Source: an uncultured Ruminococcus sp.
Lineage (GTDB): Bacteria; Bacillota; Clostridia; Oscillospirales; Acutalibacteraceae
DNA: 32,101 nucleotides
NCBI GenBank assembly: GCA_902773135.1
Contig: CACYDP010000093.1
Location: 1-32,101, forward strand
Reading direction: 5' to 3'
The position numbers and the translations under genes were made by a program. Of the stretch, positions 7,366 through 15,931 are shown one piece after another; position 1 is the first letter of the stretch, and each line of letters opens with the position of its first letter. The notes under the pieces are model-generated. The model saw only the letters and a list, made by a program, of their open reading frames with translations, was not told the origin of the DNA and ran no database searches.

Positions 7366-8985
7366 TTATGTTCTGTTAATTCTTTTTGTAAGTTTATCAA
7401 AAGTAACTCCGTACTTTTCTGCAATATCGTGAGCATAGCTTACACCTTCGGGAGGTGCAAGGAATATTTTATAGGAACGCTGTCCATCGTGTATACCTGT
7501 AATAATACTTGTGACATTGCTATCTCCTTGTATATTAGTATTAACATCATCAAGTGTCATTGCAAGTTCGTGCATATGAGTGTTAAAAATAGTTCTTGCT
7601 CCAAGAAACCGTAGAGCTTTTACCACGTCCTTTGCAATATATAGTCCCTCTGCAAAAGATGTAGTCGCCAGTGATTCATTAAAAAGAAGCAAGCTCTCAT
7701 TGGTAGCCGTACCAAATATTTCGCTCATACGTTTTGATTCTTCTCCTAATCTGCCGAGGTTGACCGTTTTATTTTCATCAGCAGGAAAATGAGTATATAT
7801 ATTATCCACAGGACTTAATTCTATTTCTTCCGCAGGAGCATATATGCCGCTTTGTGCCATCAGAAAAGCCAAACCTACCGCTTGTGTTGCAGTAGTTTTT
7901 CCTCCTCTGTTCGGACCTGTCATAATATAGATTCTGTGCTCGGCAGAAAAGTCCAGGTCATTTAATATAATATCAAACTCTTTGCCGCCTACACGCTGAA
8001 TGGCAAGTTTAAAATTATATATTCCTTTTACCTTCATACTTCGGTTCTGATTGTCGGTAATCACGGGCTTACACAAAGGAATTCCGAGATCAGATACCTT
8101 TTCCATAAAATCTGCCCATCGTATATAAAAGAGAAATTCCGGTATCAGCTTGGTAAGGCTGTAACCACTGATATTGGTATATCTGGACAACTTGCTTTTT
8201 AGCTGTTTTACAGTCGTTCCAAGCATTTCGGTAACAACTCGGCTAAGATTGGACATCAGCGGATCATCACCGCTCACTTTGCCGACAGTATGAATCTTTG
8301 TCATACCATCAAAACTTGCCCCATTGTTAATTTCACTTTTCTTCGATGCAAATTCAAGAAATTTATTCAGGAAATTAGGCTTTGTAAAAGCGGTATCATT
8401 GATCGATACAATTCCCACTTCAACAGGAACCATTCGGCTGTCAAGATTAACACCAAGAGAAACACTTTTGATCGAGCTTATTTCGGCTACCAAAGATTTT
8501 ATATCTTCACTCAAAGAATCAAATCCGCTCTCATTATAAACCGAACTGACGAATTCTTTCAGATTCTTAAGTCCTTCGGATTTTATATCGTGTTCACTCA
8601 ATGATTGATTGATTCCTGAAATACAGTTGATATAAATATCAAGTTCCTGAAGTCTGTTGACAAGCTGCCAGATCGGTGCAGCTGTGGCATCTTTGGCGGA
8701 TTTTTCAAGATCTTTTAAGTATGCCAGCTCATCAAGAAGTTCTTTGATGCGTTCTCTCAATTTCGGAAAATGATATATATCATCAAAAACATCATTTCTG
8801 TATCGTATAATATCAGGATTGCGTTCGATCTTAATCATAATATTTTTAATTATATTCTGTTCATATCTTTCTCCTGTCAGCTTTTCGCAAATATAGTCTA
8901 CTGACAGATCATTGATTGCTTCTTCGTTTAAAGTCATTTCAGAGGATTGTACATTCTGAGGATAAAGCAAGCTGAATTTTTCCAT
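7366..8985 (-). CDS. MutS-like ATPase lacking the mismatch-recognition domain
   Basis: A 539-residue protein with a helical lever/clamp-like region (about 30-350) and a C-terminal ABC-type MutS ATPase domain. Walker A is GPNRGGKTT at 357-365; the Walker B position reads LLLFNES (432-438), with Asn where canonical MutS has Asp, followed by a D-loop-like TSFAEG and the NTHMHEL His loop. The N-terminal mismatch-binding domain with the Phe-x-Glu motif is absent and the length is well short of MutS, so mismatch repair is unlikely. I recall similar FNES variants in clostridial MutS-related proteins. The frame opens at 9003, but GGTGGAG lies just before the ATG at 8983-8985, which gives MEKFSLLYPQ and is the likely start. 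It is a single-gene unit, divergent from a small lipoprotein gene. Role unknown. Confidence 0.8.
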   Translation of the reverse strand: MEKFSLLYPQNVQSSEMTLNEEAINDLSVDYICEKLTGERYEQNIIKNIMIKIERNPDIIRYRNDVFDDIYHFPKLRERIKELLDELAYLKDLEKSAKDATAAPIWQLVNRLQELDIYINCISGINQSLSEHDIKSEGLKNLKEFVSSVYNESGFDSLSEDIKSLVAEISSIKSVSLGVNLDSRMVPVEVGIVSINDTAFTKPNFLNKFLEFASKKSEINNGASFDGMTKIHTVGKVSGDDPLMSNLSRVVTEMLGTTVKQLKSKLSRYTNISGYSLTKLIPEFLFYIRWADFMEKVSDLGIPLCKPVITDNQNRSMKVKGIYNFKLAIQRVGGKEFDIILNDLDFSAEHRIYIMTGPNRGGKTTATQAVGLAFLMAQSGIYAPAEEIELSPVDNIYTHFPADENKTVNLGRLGEESKRMSEIFGTATNESLLLFNESLATTSFAEGLYIAKDVVKALRFLGARTIFNTHMHELAMTLDDVNTNIQGDSNVTSIITGIHDGQRSYKIFLAPPEGVSYAHDIAEKYGVTFDKLTKRINRT

Positions 8986-9021
8986 AACAACTCCACCAAT
9001 CAAATTGAAGTATATACTATA

Positions 9022-9050
9022 AATTTACACAATTTTCGCTGAAATTTCAA
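9022..9050 (-). promoter_or_regulatory. possible promoter of the MutS-like gene
   Basis: Minus strand: -35 TTGAAA (9045-9050), 17-bp spacer, -10 TAAATT (9022-9027). The -10 is weak. On the opposite strand a TATAAT at 9138-9143 may serve the plus-strand lipoprotein, but its -35 region is only a T-run. Confidence 0.35.
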
Positions 9051-9168
9051 GAAATGTTTTTTCACTTTTACTTTTCTATTGCAGAAATCATAAATATATT
9101 TTTATATGCTTGATTTTTTTATCATATTCGGTTAAAATATAATCATATTATACGGAGGTCTTTCAAAT

Positions 9169-9609
9169 ATGAAGAAACTGCTTTCTATTATAACCGCAGC
9201 AGCAATTGGAACGTCTGTTTTTGCAATGTCAGGCTGTGATGATTTTAAATTTAACCCTATCGGTACGTGGCAAAATACAGAAGATATATTATATGATCGT
9301 GATAATATTGAATATCAACACGAAACATTAGATACCCTTTGGGATTTTTACTATATTTTTGAGAAATCCGGAACAGGCTATATGATCGTTGAGGGAGAAA
9401 GAACATTCAATTTTACATATGAATACGATAATAATACCATAACAGTATATCCGGAAATGGACTCCAAAGATGCCAAACAGGTAAAACAGGAATTTAAGCT
9501 TTCGGAAAACAACACCAAAATGACATATCATATCGATCAGATTATTTATCAGACCGAAGAAGGTGAATATCATTATTTCCGTGAGGATATTATCTTTGTA
9601 AAACAATAA
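9169..9609 (+). CDS. small secreted lipoprotein, function unknown
   Basis: 146 residues. The N-terminus is a lipoprotein signal (MKKLLSIITAAAIG, then AMSGC with the lipidated Cys at 23). The mature part is about 120 residues, predicted beta-rich, with a GTWQ start (residues 31-34) and alternating hydrophobic and charged strands. This layout resembles the lipocalin-like DUF5640-type domains found after lipoboxes in clostridial proteins, but I cannot assign a family firmly. An excellent GGAGG site precedes the ATG by ten bases. It stands alone on the plus strand, bounded by a bidirectional terminator. Confidence 0.75.
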   Translation: MKKLLSIITAAAIGTSVFAMSGCDDFKFNPIGTWQNTEDILYDRDNIEYQHETLDTLWDFYYIFEKSGTGYMIVEGERTFNFTYEYDNNTITVYPEMDSKDAKQVKQEFKLSENNTKMTYHIDQIIYQTEEGEYHYFREDIIFVKQ

Positions 9610-9650
9610 AAATCAGCATCGGGTCCAGCTGTTCCCGATGCTGATTTTTT
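9609..9650. terminator. bidirectional terminator between convergent genes
   Basis: AATCAGCATCGGG (9611-9623) pairs perfectly with CCCGATGCTGATT around a 10-nt loop. T-runs follow on both strands (AAAAA on the left, TTTTTT on the right). It closes both the lipoprotein gene and the minus-strand sortase pair. Confidence 0.9.
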
Positions 9651-10290
9651 ATGAAAGATTGGTAAATAACAAGATACCAGATGCGGCAAAAAATCCACAG
9701 CCTAAAACAATCAAACTAATCACAGCTATTCTCATAGCCGAAAGAGTTTTGTCTGTTTTTGGTTTTTGCGGTTCATTGTTGCCAATACTGATAGATGTCC
9801 GCACCCGATTTGACTTTGAAAGCTGCTCGTTCAGTTCCCCCGTAATTTTTTCCATAGATGGTTTGTCACTCTTTTCCTGTTTCAGTGAATAAATTTTTTT
9901 CAGTTCGGATATAATTTTTGCTTCCAACATTTTATCGATGATAGCCGTATCGTCCGGAAATACCGCTATGGTCTGATTCTGACATTTTATCAGATAAACG
10001 ATATTTCCGTCATTATCAATGAGTTTATGAGATTTAATAGACGAGGCATCTGATGACAATACGGTAGATAATACATTTTCCGTACTCTGTACCCCTCCGT
10101 CAATTCCTCCGATGATCAAGACAATATTCACTCTTTTGAGAGATGCCGACAATTCATCCGCAAGTTCCTTGGGACTTACTGCTGCTGTTGACACAGCGGA
10201 TTCAAGGCCGATACTTTTCAGTCTTGAATCTGCTGTTTTTTCAATTTCAGCTGTTTTTCCCGAATGATAAAATATTATTTCATATTTCAT
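9649..10290 (-). CDS. membrane-tethered MoaB/CinA-like domain protein next to sortase
   Basis: 213 residues, function unknown. A soluble N-terminal domain (about 1-135) is followed by a charged linker, one C-terminal membrane helix (about 187-209) and almost no tail, so the domain should face the cytoplasm. The domain has the alternating strand/helix pattern of the MoaB/CinA molybdopterin-binding fold: a IVLIIGGIDGG turn (about 56-67) where those proteins have a GG-T-G motif, and a hydrophobic TIAVFPDD segment (about 107-114) where they have a LPG-like turn. Key ligand residues are not conserved, so enzymatic activity is doubtful. A similar but weaker pattern occurs in the N-terminus of the adjacent sortase. 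ATG at 10288-10290 is preferred over the GTG at 10299 because of the GGTG spacing. It lies 18 bases below the sortase gene, in the same operon. Confidence 0.6.
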   Translation of the reverse strand: MKYEIIFYHSGKTAEIEKTADSRLKSIGLESAVSTAAVSPKELADELSASLKRVNIVLIIGGIDGGVQSTENVLSTVLSSDASSIKSHKLIDNDGNIVYLIKCQNQTIAVFPDDTAIIDKMLEAKIISELKKIYSLKQEKSDKPSMEKITGELNEQLSKSNRVRTSISIGNNEPQKPKTDKTLSAMRIAVISLIVLGCGFFAASGILLFTNLS

Positions 10291-10308
10291 TTCATTCACC
10301 GTTCTTCA

Positions 10309-12810
10309 TCATGATTCCGTTGATTCCTCAAGATCAGAGGCTTTTGTGACAGTGTCTATTTCACCTTTTGCACCGCTTAACAGCGAATTGACTTGATCGA
10401 CAGAATCCGCAGAATTAATTTCCCCTGTATAATAGGAAATATAATCCCTTACCTGTACTTGCTGATCCGGAGCATATGCATCAATGATAACATAATTATT
10501 CAATTCGTCTATGGCAGTCGATTTTGCACTCTGAAGTTCCATAGCTGCACGGGAAGCCTCTTCCTCTGCTTTCTTTGATTCTTCTGCCTGCCTTGATGCC
10601 TCCGCCTGTCTGGATGCCTCTGCCTGTTTTGATGCTTCAACAGCTTGTCTGGATTCTTCAGCTTTTCTTGAAGCTTCGGCATTCTTTCGGGAAGTTTCAG
10701 CTGCCTTGCTACTTTCTTCTTTCTTCATTTCGTCATCTGTCTTGATGGCGGCTAGTTTGCTGATACCTTCCTTTTTGATGTTTTCTACTTCATCGATATT
10801 CTTAGCTTTATTGATCTTCTCAGTATACGAATCAATAATACTGTTAACTTTGTCTGCTTGTGTCATACGGTAAACATTGCCGGCAATGGAATTTGTCATT
10901 TCTACAATTGCAGACTCTTTTGCTGCTTCCAGTTCTCTTTTGCTTTGTTCCGCTGCCTCGCTCTCGGCACGTTTAGCACTTTCTTCTGCTTCACTTGCCA
11001 ATTCTTCAGTGGTTTTCAGTTTCTGGAGTTTTTTCATTGCTTCATCATACAGTCTGTTGACCGCTGCACCGTCTGCCGCTTCATTAATGAGCGGCTCGTA
11101 TTCTTTCAGAATACTGTCAACCTGTTCCTGTTCAGCTTGATCATACTTTTTCTTTGAAGTATAATCTTTCAACATCTTAATGGCATTTTTCTTACCCTTC
11201 TCGAGATCCTTTGTCAACGATTCATCATCTTTTTCTGAAAAATCAGTTAATTTACCGTCATACCAATCGATCTCACCGTTATTATAAGCATCCTGGAAAG
11301 AAGATACTTTCGGTGCTTTTCCTCCGTAATTATTATACCATACGTCAGGATAAAGCGGATTGTTGTTAATAGTTGCTTTGGAGATGTCCACATCGGCACT
11401 CTCACCGTCACGTACTTTTCTGGCAACCATTACCAGGCGGAAATCCTGAAAATCATACGTACAGGTAGAAAGTGTTACAAGCGTATCGTTTTCATTGACA
11501 TCTACGGGACAATTATAAAGCGATCTGACTCTGAGCTGATAGACAAAATTCAGAAAATCATAATTGCTGTCGAAATCACCTCTAAGGTAATTAAAGAAAT
11601 TGCCCTGACTTTCCAGCGTATTGGTTTTAAAGATAGAGATGATCTTCCATTTGCTCTTTTCATAGATAGTATTAAAAGTAAAGGTAGGAACAGATCTGTA
11701 CATATCAAAATCTTCAAACAGCTTGATATTGGCAAACATTCTTCCGTCCTGCATATGATGACCGTGAAGAATGAGATTTTTGGAATCCAATGTACTTCTG
11801 TAATCCATAAATACCGTGCCGTATTTGCTGTCATTGCCGTAAAAATCTCTGTAAAGATAATATTCCTTGTCTTTTCCTTCTCCGGGTTTTACAACAACAT
11901 AATCAATATTGGTATTTGGCACGGTAAGCCAGCCGATCGTATCGGGGTTTGCTTCAAGCAGTTTCGAAAAGTCGGCAAGTGTTCCGTCTGAACCATCGGT
12001 CGGTTTCTTAACGGAAGTACCGTCGGGATTCACTTCCCCTTCCGTTGTAGATACAAACAAATCTCTTATGTCGTTATTGGTATTATCATTAATAGCTGGC
12101 TCGATAACAAGAATGTTGATTAACATATAACTGGAAATAAGGAAAGTACATACTGCCAGTATCAGTACCACTTTTCTGACAACGTCCAAAGGTCCGTCAC
12201 CCGCACAGGGAATAAATCTTTTCCAGAAAGAATCTTTTTTCTGAGGGCTGACAATCTTATTAGCAATGGTATAAAGAAGAACGTCAAAAGTTGTATCAAT
12301 ACACTCGGGTTCGGGAAGAAGAACGATCAGTTTATTATTATATTCTACATAGTAGGCATAACACTTTTCTTTTTCAAAAGTAATCTGTGCATTGGAAATA
12401 TCGACAGGCTCGTTCCTTTTGCGTTTTTTCTTTGCTTTTTTGCCGGTATTTTCATCTTTCTGTTTTTCTTCGTCCGCTTCGGTATCGGAGTTGCATGCTC
12501 CGGGATCTTTTGGCTCGCCCTCTGCTCTTTTCAGCTTTCCGACAATACCGATACTCTCCAGAAATTGTTTTGCTTTATCTTCGGAATCTTCCGAAAGTGC
12601 ATCGGCTATAAATACCATTCCGATTCTTTCTTCACCGGATTCGGTAACGGAAAGTGCGTCCGTAATGCTTTTTTCATTAAGATTGATTTCTGTTTTATAA
12701 ATAATATTAACATCGATTTCATTCAGCTTTTTAATTGCTTCTTCAAAGCTTTTGTCCGATGTCTGACCGAAAGATTTTCCCTCACGGGGAAAATATATTT
12801 CTGAGTTCAT
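10309..12810 (-). CDS. class B sortase with cytoplasmic N-terminal domain and helical-repeat tail
   Basis: Sortases cleave a sorting signal on surface proteins and attach them to peptidoglycan or other acceptors. This 833-residue protein is far longer than the usual class B enzyme (about 220-300). Order: N-terminal soluble domain (1-187, with a Lys/Glu-rich insert at about 96-135), membrane helix (about 212-236), sortase domain (about 280-470), then a tail with three roughly 65-residue helical repeats (540-604, 630-694, 762-828) separated by Ala/Glu/Ser/Lys-rich coiled-coil segments. The catalytic residues are present: His351 (LHGHHMQDG), Cys450 (TLSTC) and Arg458 (DFRLV). The start ATG at 12808-12810 follows GGGAGTG; an ATG at 12825 overlaps that site and is less likely. 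The catalytic domain is outside the membrane. No LPXTG-type substrate gene is visible in the window. Confidence 0.85.
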   Translation of the reverse strand: MNSEIYFPREGKSFGQTSDKSFEEAIKKLNEIDVNIIYKTEINLNEKSITDALSVTESGEERIGMVFIADALSEDSEDKAKQFLESIGIVGKLKRAEGEPKDPGACNSDTEADEEKQKDENTGKKAKKKRKRNEPVDISNAQITFEKEKCYAYYVEYNNKLIVLLPEPECIDTTFDVLLYTIANKIVSPQKKDSFWKRFIPCAGDGPLDVVRKVVLILAVCTFLISSYMLINILVIEPAINDNTNNDIRDLFVSTTEGEVNPDGTSVKKPTDGSDGTLADFSKLLEANPDTIGWLTVPNTNIDYVVVKPGEGKDKEYYLYRDFYGNDSKYGTVFMDYRSTLDSKNLILHGHHMQDGRMFANIKLFEDFDMYRSVPTFTFNTIYEKSKWKIISIFKTNTLESQGNFFNYLRGDFDSNYDFLNFVYQLRVRSLYNCPVDVNENDTLVTLSTCTYDFQDFRLVMVARKVRDGESADVDISKATINNNPLYPDVWYNNYGGKAPKVSSFQDAYNNGEIDWYDGKLTDFSEKDDESLTKDLEKGKKNAIKMLKDYTSKKKYDQAEQEQVDSILKEYEPLINEAADGAAVNRLYDEAMKKLQKLKTTEELASEAEESAKRAESEAAEQSKRELEAAKESAIVEMTNSIAGNVYRMTQADKVNSIIDSYTEKINKAKNIDEVENIKKEGISKLAAIKTDDEMKKEESSKAAETSRKNAEASRKAEESRQAVEASKQAEASRQAEASRQAEESKKAEEEASRAAMELQSAKSTAIDELNNYVIIDAYAPDQQVQVRDYISYYTGEINSADSVDQVNSLLSGAKGEIDTVTKASDLEESTES

Positions 12811-12874
12811 TGATTTCACTCCCATTTAATTAAAACACTGATACCGAACTTTCCCTGCCATTTTTTGAGCAGTA

Positions 12875-14044
12875 TTATATAATGGTAATTTTGACGTTTT
12901 CAACAGCCTCTTTCACCAGCTGTTCAGCATCTTCAATCCGATTCTGCTCGGAAATGACATTCTGGGATACAGGCTTTGTACGAGGGTGTTTAGGAGTAAA
13001 CACCGTACAACAGTCTTCATAAGGCTGAATCGAAATATCGAACGTATCGATTTTTCTTGACAGCAGCACGATTTCATCTTTATCCATACCTATCAGCGGT
13101 CTGAAAACGGGCATATTGCACGCCGAATCAGTACAAACCATTGCACTCAGGGTCTGACTTGCCACCTGACCCAGACTTTCACCTGTAATCAATGCCTGAC
13201 AGCCGTTTTGACGTGCAATTTTTTCGGAAATCTCCATCATAAATCTTCGCATAATAATGGTAAAATATTCCTCACGGCAGCACTCCCTGATTTTTTCCTG
13301 AATTTTCGTGAAAGGCACAGTAATCATTTTGATTTTTCCGCTGTAACGTGAAACACGTCTTAACAATTCTTCGACCTTTTCTTCGGCACGCTGGCTGGTA
13401 TACGGAGGACTGGCAAAATGTACGGCTGTGAGTTCCAGTCCTCTTTTTGCCATCATATAAGATGCTACGGGACTGTCTATTCCTCCCGAAATCAGTACAC
13501 AGGCTTTGCCGCCTGTTCCTACGGGAATACCGCCCGCTCCCTTCATTACCCCTGTATGAATATATGCGGCATAGTCACGTATCTCAACTGTAACCGTAAT
13601 ATCAGGGTTATGAACATCGACTGTCATTTCAGGGAATTTTTCGAGCAGCCAGCCTCCAAGCTCATTGCATATTTCGGGCGACTTGTACGGAAATTTTTTA
13701 TCGGAACGTTTGGCTTCCACTTTAAACGTAGATACTCTGTCAAACACATCTTCCAGATATTGTACAGCGGTTTCTTTGATACTTTCCATATCTTTTTCCG
13801 CCACACAGGCACGTGAAAATGTCGCTATGCCAAAAACTCTTGACACACACTCCACCGCTTCGTCCATATCCGTATCTTCATAAGCCGGTGTCACTGTGAT
13901 CGTTGACTGAGAACACCGAACGGTAAACTCACCGATTTTTGACAATCGATACCGAAGATTCCGCAGCAACGTATCTTCAAAGGATTTACGATTCAGCCCC
14001 TTTAAAACAATTTCACCGAGTTTGATAAGTATAATTTCTTTCAT
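12875..14044 (-). CDS. thiI: tRNA 4-thiouridine synthase ThiI (no rhodanese domain)
   Basis: Adenylates uridine 8 in tRNA and inserts sulfur to make 4-thiouridine; in some bacteria it also donates sulfur for thiazole synthesis. 389 residues: ferredoxin-like start (1-55), THUMP RNA-binding domain (about 60-165), then the PP-loop ATPase domain with SGGIDSP at 186-192. The C-terminal rhodanese domain of the enterobacterial protein is absent, as usual in Firmicutes, where a dedicated cysteine desulfurase passes sulfur directly. That gene lies immediately upstream (49-bp gap). The start ATG has AAGGTGAGAG above it. Confidence 0.95.
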   Translation of the reverse strand: MKEIILIKLGEIVLKGLNRKSFEDTLLRNLRYRLSKIGEFTVRCSQSTITVTPAYEDTDMDEAVECVSRVFGIATFSRACVAEKDMESIKETAVQYLEDVFDRVSTFKVEAKRSDKKFPYKSPEICNELGGWLLEKFPEMTVDVHNPDITVTVEIRDYAAYIHTGVMKGAGGIPVGTGGKACVLISGGIDSPVASYMMAKRGLELTAVHFASPPYTSQRAEEKVEELLRRVSRYSGKIKMITVPFTKIQEKIRECCREEYFTIIMRRFMMEISEKIARQNGCQALITGESLGQVASQTLSAMVCTDSACNMPVFRPLIGMDKDEIVLLSRKIDTFDISIQPYEDCCTVFTPKHPRTKPVSQNVISEQNRIEDAEQLVKEAVENVKITII

Positions 14045-14093
14045 TTGCTTGTTCTCTCACCTTTATTTTAGTCTATAAAGAAGTTTACCATTT

Positions 14094-15230
14094 TTATTTG
14101 ATTCTTGCAAGTGTATTATTGGCTTTTGTTAACGCATTTACCAATTCATCAACATCTTCATATGAGTTATATCTTGAAAAACTCACTCTCAAGGCAGAAT
14201 CGGCAACAACATTATCAAAACCCATTGCTGTCAGAACATGACTTTTTTTACCTTTTGCACAAGCAGAACCGCTGGAAACATAAATTCCCTTATCCGCAAG
14301 AAAATGCAGCATGGTTTCGGAACGTATCCCTTTAACAGAAAAATTCAGGATATATGGCAGACAATCTTCCGAAGAATTGATACAAATGTTTTCGATCTGC
14401 ATTAACTGACTTCGGCAGTACTTGTTAAGACTGCTGATGATCTCCCATTCTTCTGACATATCCGGAAGTTCTTCGATTGCCGCTCCCATACCGCATAAAG
14501 CAGGAAGACACTCTGTACCGGGGCGTATCTTTTTTTCCTGCTCACCACCGTAATGAAGAGGAATGACTCGGGTTCCTTTTTTGATATATAGCAATCCCGC
14601 ACCTTTCGGTCCGTGTATTTTGTGAGAACTGGCGGTGATCATATCCGCTCCGAGTTTTTTTGCCTTAATCGGCATTTTTCCGAACATCTGCACCGCATCA
14701 ATATGAAACAGTGCCGGTGAATGATTTTTTTCTATGATATTTTTGATTTTTTCTACGGGATTAACAGACCCGATCTCATTATTGACTGCCATAATACTGA
14801 CAAGGATCGTATGGCGGTCAATTGTATTCTTTAAATCTTCGATATCTATCTTTCCGTTTGCTTTCGGAGAAAGATAAACAACTTCAAAACCTTCTTTCTC
14901 AAGCTGTTTCATCGCTTCCAATATAGATGAATGTTCTATCGAGGAAGTGACAATTTTATTTCCCCGTCTTTTCATTGCGGAAGCCGCTCCGAAAACAGCT
15001 GTATTATTTCCCTCCGTTCCTCCCGAAGTGAAGTATATTTCTTCTTTTTCGGCTGAAAGCATATCCGCACAGAGTTTTCGGACTTTCTCGAGTTCGTGCT
15101 GGGCTTCAAGCCCTTTAGAATGGAGCGAGGAGGGATTGCCATATTTTTCCGTCATTATTTCGAGTGCTTTTTCCGCTGCTTTGGCACAGGTTTTGGTGGT
15201 TGCACTGTTATCAAGATAAATTTCTCTCAA
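14094..15230 (-). CDS. cysteine desulfurase (NifS/IscS family)
   Basis: PLP enzyme that takes sulfur from cysteine as an enzyme-bound persulfide. 378 residues, normal length. Visible residues: His100 (SIEHSS), the PLP lysine Lys204 (SSHKIHGPKG) and the persulfide cysteine Cys324 in SSGSACAKG. The gene begins with TTG (15228-15230), with GAGGTG five bases before it. It is directly followed by thiI, and this pairing points to a role as the sulfur donor for tRNA thiolation, comparable to Bacillus NifZ, although Fe-S or general sulfur supply cannot be excluded. It is divergent from spoVAC with an 85-bp gap; I see only a weak minus-strand promoter there. Confidence 0.93.
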   Translation of the reverse strand: MREIYLDNSATTKTCAKAAEKALEIMTEKYGNPSSLHSKGLEAQHELEKVRKLCADMLSAEKEEIYFTSGGTEGNNTAVFGAASAMKRRGNKIVTSSIEHSSILEAMKQLEKEGFEVVYLSPKANGKIDIEDLKNTIDRHTILVSIMAVNNEIGSVNPVEKIKNIIEKNHSPALFHIDAVQMFGKMPIKAKKLGADMITASSHKIHGPKGAGLLYIKKGTRVIPLHYGGEQEKKIRPGTECLPALCGMGAAIEELPDMSEEWEIISSLNKYCRSQLMQIENICINSSEDCLPYILNFSVKGIRSETMLHFLADKGIYVSSGSACAKGKKSHVLTAMGFDNVVADSALRVSFSRYNSYEDVDELVNALTKANNTLARIK

Positions 15231-15315
15231 AATATCACCTCAAAAATGGAAGTATGTAATAATTTGATCGTATACGGTAAAAATAATAAAAATTGATTTT
15301 ATCGGGAGTGATCAT

Positions 15316-15765
15316 ATGAACATCACAGAACAGGAATATTCTTTTATGGTAAAAAAAGCCTCTCCCAAGAGCACCGTTTTAAAAGACTGTATCGGTGCTT
15401 TTGCCGTAGGCGGCTTTATATGTACGATAGGACAGGCATTAAATGATACCTATCAATACTTTTTAGGTCTTGACATAAAAGATGCACGCTGTCTTACCAG
15501 TGTTTCTCTTGTGTTTCTTTCCGCACTTTTGACAGCCCTGAGCCTCTATGACAAAATCGCCAAATTCGCCGGTGCAGGAACGCTTGTGCCTATTACGGGA
15601 TTTTCAAATGCGGTTGTTGCCCCTGCAATCGAATTTCAGAGCGAAGGGTTTGTAATGGGATTAGGAGCCAAAATGTTTGTCATTGCAGGTCCTGTCATTG
15701 TATACGGAACTGTTGCATCAGCATTATACGGATTGATACTCTGCACCGTAAAAGCATTGACGTGA
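15316..15765 (+). CDS. spoVAC: stage V sporulation protein AC (SpoVAC)
   Basis: Small inner-membrane protein of the SpoVA channel that moves dipicolinic acid and calcium into the forespore and out on germination. 149 residues with about four membrane helices, starting with a short basic cytoplasmic segment. The family hallmarks GGFICTIGQ (about 33-41) and the conserved AGTLVPITGFSNAVVAPAIE stretch (about 95-114) are clear. In Bacillus and most clostridia it is followed by spoVAD and spoVAE; here it stands alone, ended by its own terminator. The ribosome site GGGAG precedes the ATG by seven bases. A sigma-G type promoter is expected but I could not find a convincing one upstream. Confidence 0.92.
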   Translation: MNITEQEYSFMVKKASPKSTVLKDCIGAFAVGGFICTIGQALNDTYQYFLGLDIKDARCLTSVSLVFLSALLTALSLYDKIAKFAGAGTLVPITGFSNAVVAPAIEFQSEGFVMGLGAKMFVIAGPVIVYGTVASALYGLILCTVKALT

Positions 15766-15772
15766 ATGTTTG

Positions 15773-15810
15773 AATGAGGAAATCCTTATTGGATTTTCTC
15801 ATTATTTTAT
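15773..15810 (+). terminator. terminator of spoVAC
   Basis: AATGAGGAAATCC (15773-15785) pairs with GGATTTTCTCATT (15791-15803), with one G-U pair and a 5-nt loop, followed by ATTTTATT. Confidence 0.75.
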
Positions 15811-15901
15811 TATTCAGACCCGTTTGGTAAACTACAAAACATCATAAAATCCTTTGAAATTTACCGAACTTGTCTGCCATTAAATCAAATTTGCAACATT
15901 T

Positions 15902-15931
15902 TTTACATTTTGTAAACGTTTTACTTGTAAA
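15902..15931. promoter_or_regulatory. two adjacent operator-like palindromes
   Basis: TTTACA-TTT-TGTAAA (15902-15916) and TTTAC-TT-GTAAA (15920-15931) are perfect inverted repeats separated by three bases. The second covers the -35 hexamer of the downstream promoter. The joint between them also reads as an imperfect catabolite-response-like palindrome (GTAAACGTTTTAC). The regulator cannot be named. Confidence 0.5.

Noticed and set aside
15231..15315. Sigma-G promoter for spoVAC
   Set aside because: A TGGAAG-N16-CGTATAC arrangement is the nearest match but misses several key bases of the forespore consensus.
15911..15925. CcpA catabolite-response site before the rubredoxin gene
   Set aside because: TTGTAAACGTTTTAC fails the last two consensus bases and is explained by the two overlapping palindromes.
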